Assembly (NCBI GenBank): GCA_964422155.1
Contig: CAYQZZ010000075.1
Coordinates: forward strand, 1 to 8,988
Direction: 5' to 3'
DNA from: JBGPRB01 sp964422155
GTDB lineage: Bacteria > Chloroflexota > Dehalococcoidia > Dehalococcoidales > RBG-16-60-22
Length of the DNA: 8,988 nt
The notes beneath the pieces are model-generated. The model searched no databases. It was given only the letters and a program-made list of their open reading frames with translations, and was not told the origin of the DNA. Positions 1 through 6,219 of the stretch are shown here, one piece after another. The translations under genes and the position numbers were made by a program. Position 1 is the stretch's first letter, and every line of letters begins with the position of its first letter.

Positions 1-835
1 CTGTTGTCAGTAATCTGCCGACGCCGTTAATGTTAAATAAAGTCTCGATAATCACTGAACCGCCAAACAGGCCGGCGACCAGGAACCCTATGTTAGCGAC
101 TATCGGAATCAAGCCGTTCTTAATGGTATGCCTGAGGACGATAACCCGCTCTTTCAAGCCTTTAGCCCAGGCGGTGCGAATGTAGTCCTGGGCGATGACC
201 TCGAGCATGCATGACCGCGTCAGTCGCGTGTTCGCCGCCAGGCCGAAAAGCGCCATGCAGAAAACCGGCAATACTATCCGACGGGTGCTCAACAAGAAGT
301 CCTCGAAGGGTGATGTGTAACCCCCGATGGGTACCCAGTGTAACTTGAGGCCAAACAGATAAATAAGCAGGATGGCTGCCCAGAAGCTGGGTACAGTTAT
401 GCCTATGTTTGCCAGGAAGGTAAGCACGGTATCCAGCCACGTGCCTCGCCTTAGAGCACAGATTATGCCGAAACCTATGCCAACAACTGTAGCGAATATA
501 GCGCCAATGATGCTCAGATATAAGGTCACCGGCATACGTTGGCTAATCAGCTTCGACACCGGCTGCTGATAAGTAATTGATTCTCCAAAATCACCGCGGA
601 ACATGCCTCCTATCCAGGATATATATTGCACGGGCAGCGGTTTATCCAGCCCAAACCGTTGTTGCAATTGTGCCAGCTGGGCGGGGTCGTAAAGGGTATC
701 CCTATATTGCTGCTGGGTTAGATACACTAAAAGCGGGTCGCCCGGTAAAAGCCGTATCAGCAGAAATACCAGGATCGTCACTACTATAATGACAATGAGT
801 CCCATGAATAACCGGCGAATAATGTACCCTACCAA
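1..835 (-). CDS. ABC transporter permease, DppB/OppB type (C-terminus off the window)
   Basis: Inner-membrane permease of a peptide/nickel-type (family 5) ABC importer; it would form the channel with a DppC-type partner expected beyond the left edge. I translated 278 codons from a TTG at 835. GGGAGGT at 841-847 lies five bases upstream, which decides this start; no ATG fits as well. Seen: an N-terminal membrane helix (residues about 8-30), the family motif PGDP (31-34), further hydrophobic segments (about 104-126, 138-161, 188-202, 242-262), and the cytoplasmic EAA-type loop around residues 216-246 (DYIRTAWAKGL) that docks on the ATPase. Family members are usually 305-340 residues, so perhaps 30-60 residues are missing. 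It lies 242 bases downstream of the solute-binding protein gene on the same strand and is probably co-transcribed with it. The family call is secure; the substrate is unknown. Confidence 0.93.
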   Translation of the reverse strand, partial: MVGYIIRRLFMGLIVIIVVTILVFLLIRLLPGDPLLVYLTQQQYRDTLYDPAQLAQLQQRFGLDKPLPVQYISWIGGMFRGDFGESITYQQPVSKLISQRMPVTLYLSIIGAIFATVVGIGFGIICALRRGTWLDTVLTFLANIGITVPSFWAAILLIYLFGLKLHWVPIGGYTSPFEDFLLSTRRIVLPVFCMALFGLAANTRLTRSCMLEVIAQDYIRTAWAKGLKERVIVLRHTIKNGLIPIVANIGFLVAGLFGGSVIIETLFNINGVGRLLTT

Positions 836-840
836 TTAAG

Positions 841-847
841 ACCTCCC
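841..847 (-). promoter_or_regulatory. Ribosome binding site fixing the TTG start of the permease
   Basis: On the minus strand GGGAGGT is followed by CTTAA and then TTG at 835. This is a near-consensus Shine-Dalgarno sequence with five-base spacing, and it is the reason for calling a TTG start. Confidence 0.75.
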
Positions 848-1007
848 GCCAGTGAATTGCTTCCTGCAGATTAAGAACAACAGGTTCAAAAAGGTGCCCC
901 GCCGTCAGAGTTAGCCTCGCAGGACTGACACTCCTCGACCCTGGAAAGAACCCTGTCTTGTCTGTAGTAATGGGTTCAATCTTGAACTGATTTTTCCAAG
1001 TTCTCCT

Positions 1008-1045
1008 CCGGTGGAGGAGCCAGAGGGTTCCGGCCCCTCCACCGG
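1008..1045 (-). promoter_or_regulatory. Intercistronic hairpin downstream of the solute-binding protein gene
   Basis: CCGGTGGAGG (1008-1017) is perfectly complementary to CCTCCACCGG (1036-1045): a GC-rich 10-bp stem with an 18-base loop, 33 bases past the stop codon. No T-run follows on either strand, so it does not look like a classic intrinsic terminator. By analogy with other importer operons it could protect the 3' end of the abundant binding-protein mRNA or dampen read-through into the permease (inference). Confidence 0.6.
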
Positions 1046-1077
1046 TATGTATCTATTCTTTCTTCAGCTATCTCTAT

Positions 1078-2760
1078 TTATTTCTTTTCTATCCAGGGGT
1101 CTTCCGGCCACCACATGTCCATGGCACCACCGGCGTGAAGTGCGAAGCCATGAATATTCCCTGCGTTTACACCGAAAGGAGCATCCGCCCTCCAGGTAAA
1201 GGTTAAGCACTCGTTATAATCGAGTCTGACTATTTCTTTCATCTTTTCCACGCGCTTGTTATCGTCAATCTCAGCCATTACCGCAGCCCACATTTTGTTC
1301 CAGCCCTCCGGCTTGTACATACTGACAAACATGGCCGGGTCGCCCCAGCGGGAGTTAAGACCCGGCATAGTATCGAAGGTCGGGAAACCCGGATGCAACA
1401 GGCCTTCCCACCCGCCCATCTCTGCAGACATTATCCTCGGAAAATCCGCAATGTCAAGGGTAGCATCGATGCCGATCTTTTTAAGCTCGGTTAACAGGGC
1501 TTCCATAAAGTTCATCTCCGCAAAGGTGTCTGAAAGGAGCTTTGTTTTAAAGCCATTCGGGTAACCGGCTTCGGCAAGTAGCTGCTTGGCTTTGGCTAGA
1601 TCGTATTTGCGGATTGGTAGCTCAGGGCAATACCACAGGTCACCTGGCTCAGCCATTTGATACAGAGCGGTAAACCCTCTCTTGGCGCCGCCGCCGATAC
1701 CGTTAACCAGAGTCTGCTTGTCAACGCCATAGTGAACAGCTTCCCGTACCTTTTTATTAGCAAAGGGAGAAGCCGGGTTCGCGCTGTCCCACATCATGGC
1801 AAAATGGAACCGCAACGGATCTGAATATATTTTATACCCTTGAGCCTCCAGCATATTCGACGTAGCAAGCTGGAGTCCTGTCTGCAACTCGTCGATCTCG
1901 CCCGCCTGGAAAGCCATCACCCCGACGGTTCGGTCGGGGATGTGCCTTATGATAACCGCATTAAGATAAGGCTTACCCGCCTGCCAGTAATTCGGGTTTT
2001 TCGTATATTTGACAAAGTCATTCGCCTTGAAGCTATCGAAAATGAAAGGCCCGGTGCCTACCATGTGGAGCTTGGGTTTCATTTCATCTGTAGCAGGTTT
2101 TTGTAGCGCTGTGGGCGATGCCATCAGACCGGCAAGTCCAGCCAGCGCGGTCATGTAATTGTAATTGAACCCGTCAAGATTCGCCCGGATGTTATATTCG
2201 TCAAGAACATCATAAGATTTCGCTAAGTTCAGGACACCCATGCCAAAAAGGCCTGATGCTGCGGTTGCTTTCAGGTTATATTTGACCGCCTCGGCATTAA
2301 AGGGGGTGCCATCATGGAACTTGATACCCTTGCGCAGGTGGAAGGTGATGGATTTACCATCGGGAGAAACGTCCCAGGATTCCGCCAGATGCCCCTTGAG
2401 TTTTCCATCCACACCTATCCGGATTAATGGCTCTAGGCAGGGGACAAGAGTCCTGGTCAGCAAAGAGCCAGCATCGGCCGGGGGGTTCATGTTGGTGAAA
2501 CCTACATCCGATAACAGGGTAAACGTGTCACCGTACTGTGGCTGGCCAGCTGCCGGTGCCGGAGCTGGAGCCGGTGCAGGTGCCGGTTTTGGTGCTGGAG
2601 CCGGACTCGGTGCCGGTGCTGGACTCGGAGCTGGCGCTGGAGCCGGACTCGGTGCTGGGGCTGGCGTTGGGGCCGGTGCTGTCTCTTGTTTGGCACAGCT
2701 GCCAAGAACCATGCCAGCGGCAACCACCAAAATTAACGAGATTAGAAGTAGCTTTTTCAT
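1078..2760 (-). CDS. ABC transporter solute-binding lipoprotein, family 5 (peptide/nickel type)
   Basis: Extracytoplasmic lipoprotein that binds the substrate and hands it to the membrane permeases. The 560-residue product starts with a lipoprotein signal peptide (residues 1-21) ending in the lipobox LGSC, with Cys22 as the lipidated residue. A Pro-Ala linker (about 28-71) follows, then the SBP_bac_5 fold. Seen: the family signature HLRKGIKFHDGTPF (141-154) followed by an AEAVKYNLK helix, GTGPF (235-239) and NPNYW (255-259). The core length is normal for the family. The ATG is supported by AAAGGAGGAGT at 2765-2775. Transcription probably starts about 200 bases upstream from a promoter with palindromic operator candidates. 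The permease follows. Known members bind oligopeptides, nickel-chelates, glutathione or sugars; nothing here settles which. Confidence 0.95.
   Translation of the reverse strand: MKKLLLISLILVVAAGMVLGSCAKQETAPAPTPAPAPSPAPAPAPSPAPAPSPAPAPKPAPAPAPAPAPAAGQPQYGDTFTLLSDVGFTNMNPPADAGSLLTRTLVPCLEPLIRIGVDGKLKGHLAESWDVSPDGKSITFHLRKGIKFHDGTPFNAEAVKYNLKATAASGLFGMGVLNLAKSYDVLDEYNIRANLDGFNYNYMTALAGLAGLMASPTALQKPATDEMKPKLHMVGTGPFIFDSFKANDFVKYTKNPNYWQAGKPYLNAVIIRHIPDRTVGVMAFQAGEIDELQTGLQLATSNMLEAQGYKIYSDPLRFHFAMMWDSANPASPFANKKVREAVHYGVDKQTLVNGIGGGAKRGFTALYQMAEPGDLWYCPELPIRKYDLAKAKQLLAEAGYPNGFKTKLLSDTFAEMNFMEALLTELKKIGIDATLDIADFPRIMSAEMGGWEGLLHPGFPTFDTMPGLNSRWGDPAMFVSMYKPEGWNKMWAAVMAEIDDNKRVEKMKEIVRLDYNECLTFTWRADAPFGVNAGNIHGFALHAGGAMDMWWPEDPWIEKK
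2548..2679 (-). repeat. Low-complexity Pro-Ala (AP) codon repeat in the lipoprotein linker
   Basis: Alternating Pro and Ala codons with occasional Ser, Thr or Lys at every fourth to eighth residue encode a flexible tether of about 44 residues between Cys22 and the binding domain. Degenerate CCN-GCN repeats like this are prone to slippage and to assembly error. Similar tethers are frequent in Chloroflexota binding proteins (general knowledge). Confidence 0.85.
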
Positions 2761-2950
2761 TTTTACTCCTCCTTTAGTTTTTATTTACTTTTCGTAATAT
2801 CTTTTGTGTAATACTTTTGCCGGTATGACGCTCTTTTTATATCTGCTGTTGGTTCTTTCACCGGATAATATCACTCCTTTCAGACTTTCGGTCTTACCAT
2901 TGCCCGTGAAACTGAAAAAGGATTATAAATATTAAAGATGCCTTACCAGC

Positions 2951-2995
2951 CACTGAAATTACTATAAGTTATAACAGTTATCTTTTCAGTGTCAA
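2951..2995 (-). promoter_or_regulatory. Promoter of the importer operon with nested palindromes (operator candidate)
   Basis: Read on the minus strand, TTGACA (2990-2995), a 16-base spacer and TATAAC (2968-2973) make a good sigma-70-type promoter, leaving a leader of about 200 bases. Around it are a perfect 8-bp inverted repeat, CACTGAAA (2951-2958) with TTTCAGTG (2984-2991), and between its arms two overlapping short palindromes, ATAAGTTAT (2964-2972) and ATAACAGTTAT (2971-2981). The arm-to-arm spacing of 33 bases is about three helical turns. This fits a regulator such as the divergent Lrp-type protein; binding is inferred, not shown. Confidence 0.6.
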
Positions 2996-3102
2996 TAAAA
3001 ATGAACATTGTGGGAACAAGATTGCACATAATGTGTGCGGTAAGACGATAAAAACGGGTGACCGCTTCGGGAAAGATGCGGCAACCTCAGTTCGGAAGAG
3101 AG

Positions 3103-3131
3103 TTGACAAAGGGCTTAAAGTGGTATATATT
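3103..3131 (+). promoter_or_regulatory. Sigma-70-type promoter of the Lrp-1 gene
   Basis: A perfect TTGACA (3103-3108) is followed by exactly 17 bases and TATATT (3126-3131). The predicted transcript begins near 3138, leaving a leader of about 77 bases before the ATG at 3215. Confidence 0.75.
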
Positions 3132-3214
3132 ATTCTAGCTCGAACACAGAATATTAAACGTAGTATTAACCCTGCCGGTATTTGTAAACCTGTTGGTTGG
3201 ATGGAGTCTTTGTC

Positions 3215-3715
3215 ATGATAGATGAGCTGGATAGTCAGATAATCTCATTAATGATAAAGAATGGTCGCCTTACCAGTAAGGTACTGGCTAATAAGCTCAA
3301 CGTTGATGCCTCAACCATAAGGCGGAGAGTGCGTCACCTTATTAAAGACGGGGCGATTCATATTATTGCTCTCCCGGAATTTTTCAAGGCAGGTTTCCCC
3401 GTGCAGGCGATAATCGGTTTGGATATTGATAAGAAGGAATTGAATAACGCTCTTGAGACTATCTGTGCCATCCCGGAATGCAAGTTTGTTTCAGTCACTG
3501 TGGGGATATTCAATGTCATGATCATCCTGTGGTGCCATTCTACCGCTGAAATTCACGTGCTGGTCCAGAAGATTACGTGCAACTTGAAGGGCTTAAAAAA
3601 CTGCGAGACGTTTATCTGTATGAATATGGCTAAAAGTATTAATCCTATGGCTAACCGTATCTACCTCTCTCAGATTGAAGAAAAGCCCCGCAGTCCGCTC
3701 ACTGTACCCAGGTAG
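3215..3715 (+). CDS. Lrp/AsnC-family transcriptional regulator (Lrp-1)
   Basis: DNA-binding regulator of the Lrp/AsnC (feast/famine) family, probably sensing a small molecule such as an amino acid and acting as a dimer or larger assembly. The 166-residue protein has an N-terminal helix-turn-helix (about 3-50; recognition helix near DASTIRRRVRHL, 31-42) and a RAM effector domain (about 65-142). I prefer the ATG at 3215 over the in-frame TTG at 3197: GGAG sits eight bases before it, and the protein then begins MIDELD exactly like the paralogue at 5127. The two agree at roughly 60 % of positions by eye; this copy has about 20 extra C-terminal residues. It is transcribed divergently from the importer operon, the usual place for a local regulator. 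Autoregulation is likely but inferred. Confidence 0.92.
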   Translation: MIDELDSQIISLMIKNGRLTSKVLANKLNVDASTIRRRVRHLIKDGAIHIIALPEFFKAGFPVQAIIGLDIDKKELNNALETICAIPECKFVSVTVGIFNVMIILWCHSTAEIHVLVQKITCNLKGLKNCETFICMNMAKSINPMANRIYLSQIEEKPRSPLTVPR

Positions 3716-3842
3716 TCCGTACATTTTAACTATCGCTCTTTTTATTTTTACCGCTTACCGTTCCCGCTCACCGATTTGCGCTATCTTTTTGTGTAATCCT
3801 TCGGCGCCCTGTTACCGATATGCTTTTCGCCCTGAATAGCTG
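3716..3842. other. Convergent gap between Lrp-1 and the C45 gene
   Basis: This T-rich gap of 127 bases lies between convergent stops. I found no strong stem followed by a T-run on either strand. It contains CGCTCTTTTTAT (3734-3745) and TATCTTTTTGTGTAAT (3782-3797), both also present, one with a one-base length difference, in the importer leader. Confidence 0.5.
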
Positions 3843-4898
3843 CTATAATCTGTATTCTTCATACTCATACTGGCAGGGATGCCCGGCCGTTACGTACATC
3901 GCATTATCCTCAGGTACCATAATTACGGAAGCCAGTGTCTCTGCCGTAGACCCCTCCATGGCATGATTACAGATACCCCTGGGATGATTATTATGGCTGG
4001 ACATGATTTCCATCATCCGCTCCAGGGTAATGTTCCCGTAGTGCTTTTCAATGAGCCCTTTTATCTGCGGTTCGCGGATATAGGTGCTCGGGGCGCCCAG
4101 GTGAACCAGCTCCCCCTTCTTGAACCGCTCGGTGTGATAATGGTTGGCATGGACCAGGATGTCCCTTTCGGGTTGCAGCACGTTGAAATCATCGGGTTTT
4201 GTTTCGATACCGATAATATCGCCCTCTTTACTCGCCAGGCAGTAATACAGCATGCTACGCCCGGCTACGCAGAAAACCCCTAGCGCATCGCCGATTCGCC
4301 TCTGTCTCATCGCTTTGGGTATGACACAGCAGGCGGGTAAAGTGAATAACTGTTCCTCCGGTGGGCTCACGACGACGTTTAAGACCATCCCCAGGCCCGC
4401 TGAGTTCAAGACCAGCTCACAGGCTCCCCAGAAAACCAGTGACAGCTGTTTCAGCCCGTCCGTATATGTTGTTTTCACCAGATCTATTGACCTACCGCAG
4501 GTAGCGTCAAAATTCTGCCCGATGATGGTCTTGCCGTCTCTGGTGGCTTGCCCGGTGACGGCAAAAGAGGTACAGAAGGTTTTCATTTGCTGGTAATAAA
4601 AACTGAGCTCGAAGTTGCATCTTAGCAGGAAAACCTCTTCAAGGCTGACCCCCGCCCCCTCCGCCTGTCCCTGGAGCATCTCCACCAGCTCAGGGTCGAA
4701 ACTCTTCACAAGAGAAAGATACTTCCGCATTGTCGTAATTATTTCTTCTCTGCTGGTTTTCTTTGATGTGATGTATTCTTTAAAAAGCGAGTTAATTGAA
4801 GTAACAAGAACATTCCGGCGGACGGCTCCGTACTGCTTGCCTATTTCGTACATCGTGCCGCTGCATTCGATAATCTCAAGTCTCTTTTTCTTTTTCAT
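3843..4898 (-). CDS. C45-family autoproteolytic acyltransferase/hydrolase (penicillin acyltransferase-like)
   Basis: Ntn-hydrolase of peptidase family C45 (related to fungal acyl-CoA:6-aminopenicillanic acid acyltransferase). Members self-cleave before a Cys that becomes the N-terminal nucleophile and then cut or transfer amide-linked acyl groups. The 351-residue protein shows the family centre CTSFAVTGQATRDGKTIIGQNFD (Cys109 to Asp131 in two pieces: CTSFAV, then DGKTIIGQNFD). Upstream is a helical pro-region with ELVEMLQGQAEGAGVSLEEV (70-89), downstream the acyltransferase core and a C-terminal TLASVIMVPEDNAMYV strand pair. There is no signal peptide, so it is probably cytoplasmic. Residue 108, before Cys109, is Phe rather than the Gly of the fungal enzyme. 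The ATG has AAGGA at 4906-4910. It is divergent from Lrp-2 and shares a promoter element with the phosphotriesterase operon. The substrate is unknown. Confidence 0.9.
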   Translation of the reverse strand: MKKKKRLEIIECSGTMYEIGKQYGAVRRNVLVTSINSLFKEYITSKKTSREEIITTMRKYLSLVKSFDPELVEMLQGQAEGAGVSLEEVFLLRCNFELSFYYQQMKTFCTSFAVTGQATRDGKTIIGQNFDATCGRSIDLVKTTYTDGLKQLSLVFWGACELVLNSAGLGMVLNVVVSPPEEQLFTLPACCVIPKAMRQRRIGDALGVFCVAGRSMLYYCLASKEGDIIGIETKPDDFNVLQPERDILVHANHYHTERFKKGELVHLGAPSTYIREPQIKGLIEKHYGNITLERMMEIMSSHNNHPRGICNHAMEGSTAETLASVIMVPEDNAMYVTAGHPCQYEYEEYRL

Positions 4899-4966
4899 TC
4901 TATTATCCTTATTGTTTATCCAGGAATACTATTTTTATCTATGACAGCCCCGCCAACTACTAAGAC

Positions 4967-5010
4967 GTACCTGATTGTACCCCCTCTGCCCCCTTGGCAT
5001 CAATATCCTT
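4967..5010 (-). promoter_or_regulatory. Promoter and operator candidate of the C45 gene (shared element, copy 1)
   Basis: On the minus strand AGGATATTGATG contains a -35-like TTGATG (4998-5003). An 18-base G-rich spacer follows, then TACAAT (4974-4979) as the -10. The -10 sits in an inverted repeat GTAC-N6-GTAC (4967-4980). The same blocks in the same spacing precede the phosphotriesterase gene at 7496-7539. The predicted leader is about 70 bases. Confidence 0.65.
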
Positions 5011-5017
5011 GAAAGCA

Positions 5018-5046
5018 TTGACTTGGATGATAGGAAAGTATAGGAT
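5018..5046 (+). promoter_or_regulatory. Promoter of the Lrp-2 gene
   Basis: TTGACT (5018-5023), 17 bases, then TAGGAT (5041-5046). The -35 lies only about 14 bases from the -35 of the divergent C45 promoter, so one bound regulator could affect both. The leader is about 75 bases, similar to that of Lrp-1. Confidence 0.5.
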
Positions 5047-5126
5047 AAAACTGCAATGGTCTGAATCGTGTCCAGGAGGCAGTTTTTCGGCTGGAACCGC
5101 GGCGATTCTGCCAGAGGGTAATAGCG

Positions 5127-5567
5127 ATGATAGATGAGTTGGATTACCAGATAATTGAGCAGCTCGTCAAAGATGGCCGTAAAAATAGTAAAGCGTTATC
5201 TAAAGAGCTCCACGTAGATTCTTCCACTATCAGGCGCCGAGTGCATCGGCTCATCAAGGAAGGCGTTATTTACATTATTGCCCTGCCGGAGCCAAGTAAG
5301 GCTGGCTTTCCTACGCAGGCAATTATCGGTCTTAACGTTGACAATATGGAGCTGGATAACAACCTTAAAATCATCAATGAGATACCGGAGTGCATGTTCG
5401 TTTCCGTCACTACTGGTAGATTCAATATCATGATTATTATCTGGTGCCATTCCACCGCAGAGATAGACAGGATAGTAAAGAAAATCCTGTCCAGCGTAAA
5501 AGGGGTCAATAGTTACGAAACATTCATCTGCGCCAATATTGCCAAGGGTGTTGATAGCTCTGATTGA
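5127..5567 (+). CDS. Lrp/AsnC-family transcriptional regulator (Lrp-2)
   Basis: Second Lrp/AsnC regulator, 146 residues: helix-turn-helix at about 3-50 (recognition helix near DSSTIRRRVHRL, 31-42) and RAM domain at about 65-142. It is paralogous to the gene at 3215, with long identical runs such as WCHSTAEI, KAGFP and QAIIGL. The recognition helices differ at a few positions (A32S, R40H, H41R), which could change the operator read. The ATG is supported by AGAGGG eight bases upstream and by alignment with the paralogue. It is transcribed divergently from the C45 hydrolase and convergently with the cupin. It is the best candidate for controlling the shared C45/phosphotriesterase promoter element (inference). 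Confidence 0.93.
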   Translation: MIDELDYQIIEQLVKDGRKNSKALSKELHVDSSTIRRRVHRLIKEGVIYIIALPEPSKAGFPTQAIIGLNVDNMELDNNLKIINEIPECMFVSVTTGRFNIMIIIWCHSTAEIDRIVKKILSSVKGVNSYETFICANIAKGVDSSD

Positions 5568-5737
5568 GGTGACCCCGGATATCGGCTCAACCTTTTAAGT
5601 CGGCATTTTCAATATTGGACTTTCTTGCCGGCGACTCCTTCAACCATGGCAATCGGTCGTTTCAGCCGTATTTCTTTATGTTGCCGGTTTCAATTATTAA
5701 ATTTAATCCGGCGATTATCTCCAGGTGAATAATAAAG
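5568..5737. other. Convergent gap between Lrp-2 and the cupin gene
   Basis: These 170 bases between convergent stop codons contain no gene. A perfect 12-bp AT palindrome, ATTAAATTTAAT (5696-5707), is present. No strong intrinsic terminator was recognised on either strand. Confidence 0.45.
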
Positions 5738-6169
5738 TCAGTCCACTCGCTCTATTGACGATATGTATTTGCCGCCGGTGCCCGCCGTAAAGTGGAAAAT
5801 AGGCCGGTCAACCCTGTTGAAGGATAGGGGGCAGTGCTCCGTCCCCTTCGGGACAAAGACCAGGCAACTCCTGGTGATGATATGCTTTTCACCACCCATC
5901 CATAGCTCCACCTCTCCCCCCAGGTCATGGATATCGTCCGGGTTGGAGCCGAAAAACGCGATTACTTCATCAAAATCATGCGTGTGGGCACCAACAAAGC
6001 TTTTACGGGGCTTATAATACCAGACGCACTCTGTATAAAACGCTCCCGGAATTTTATTGGTATCGAGCCAGGCTACGTGGGTATATATCCCGGCATTCTT
6101 AGCGGCGGTCTCCTGTTTGCTCGCCGGGAGATTTGCCTCGGTCATGAAATATTTATCATACTTGCCCAT
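5738..6169 (-). CDS. Small single-domain cupin, probable metal-binding
   Basis: A 143-residue cupin (small beta-barrel) protein. Motif 1 is visible as GAHTHDFDEVIAFFG (60-74), giving metal ligands His62, His64 and Glu68; motif 2 is VPKGTEHCPL (106-115), giving His112. All four canonical cupin ligands are present, so it should bind a divalent metal and could be an isomerase, dioxygenase-like enzyme or binding protein; its reaction cannot be deduced. There is no signal peptide. AGGAGG lies ten bases before the ATG. It follows the phosphotriesterase-like gene on the same strand by about 50 bases with a small hairpin between them, so the two are very likely co-transcribed and may act on the same compound. 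Confidence 0.88.
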   Translation of the reverse strand: MGKYDKYFMTEANLPASKQETAAKNAGIYTHVAWLDTNKIPGAFYTECVWYYKPRKSFVGAHTHDFDEVIAFFGSNPDDIHDLGGEVELWMGGEKHIITRSCLVFVPKGTEHCPLSFNRVDRPIFHFTAGTGGKYISSIERVD

Positions 6170-6196
6170 TGCTGTTTTTCCTCCTTAAATATGATT

Positions 6197-6211
6197 CCGG
6201 CAACCTGCCGG
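6197..6211 (-). promoter_or_regulatory. Small intercistronic hairpin between the hydrolase and cupin genes
   Basis: CCGGCA (6197-6202) and TGCCGG (6206-6211) form a perfect 6-bp GC stem with a three-base loop. It lies between the hydrolase stop codon and the cupin ribosome binding site, without a T-run. It more likely tunes mRNA stability or translation than ends transcription. Confidence 0.5.
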
Positions 6212-6219
6212 TAACAGCC

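Larger units (their letters stand above)
836..1077 (-). other. Intercistronic region between solute-binding protein and permease genes
   Basis: I see no coding sequence in these 242 bases. On the minus strand they hold, in order, a strong hairpin (1008-1045), a short perfect palindrome GTTCAA-TC-TTGAAC (974-987) and the permease ribosome binding site. A spacer this long inside an importer operon is unusual and suggests separate control of the two genes. No convincing promoter was found in it. Confidence 0.6.
2761..3214. other. Divergent regulatory region between importer operon and Lrp-1
   Basis: This AT-rich stretch of 454 bases has no credible gene. It holds the importer leader (2761 to about 2961), the importer promoter with its palindromes, a separate perfect palindrome CACATAATGTG (3025-3035), and the Lrp-1 promoter at 3103-3131. 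I looked for a known riboswitch fold in the long leader and did not recognise one. Confidence 0.6.

Noticed and set aside
1008..1045. Rho-independent terminator
   Set aside because: The stem is strong but no T-run follows on either strand, and the permease downstream is in the same orientation.
2240..2797. Plus-strand open frame of 185 codons with a Gly-Ala repeat
   Set aside because: It is the antisense of the Pro-Ala linker and N-terminal half of the solute-binding lipoprotein; the repeat arises from CCN-GCN read backwards, and no ribosome site supports it.
2761..2961. Riboswitch in the 200-base importer leader
   Set aside because: I saw only weak 3-5 bp stems and no recognisable aptamer core; a covariance search would be needed to claim one.
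3197..3214. TTG at 3197 as the Lrp-1 start
   Set aside because: The ATG at 3215 has a well-placed GGAG and aligns with the start of the paralogue; the six extra residues have no counterpart there.
3033..3218. Small 61-codon plus-strand frame
   Set aside because: It spans the Lrp-1 promoter (TTGACA/TATATT) and overlaps the Lrp-1 start; no ribosome site and no recognisable protein.
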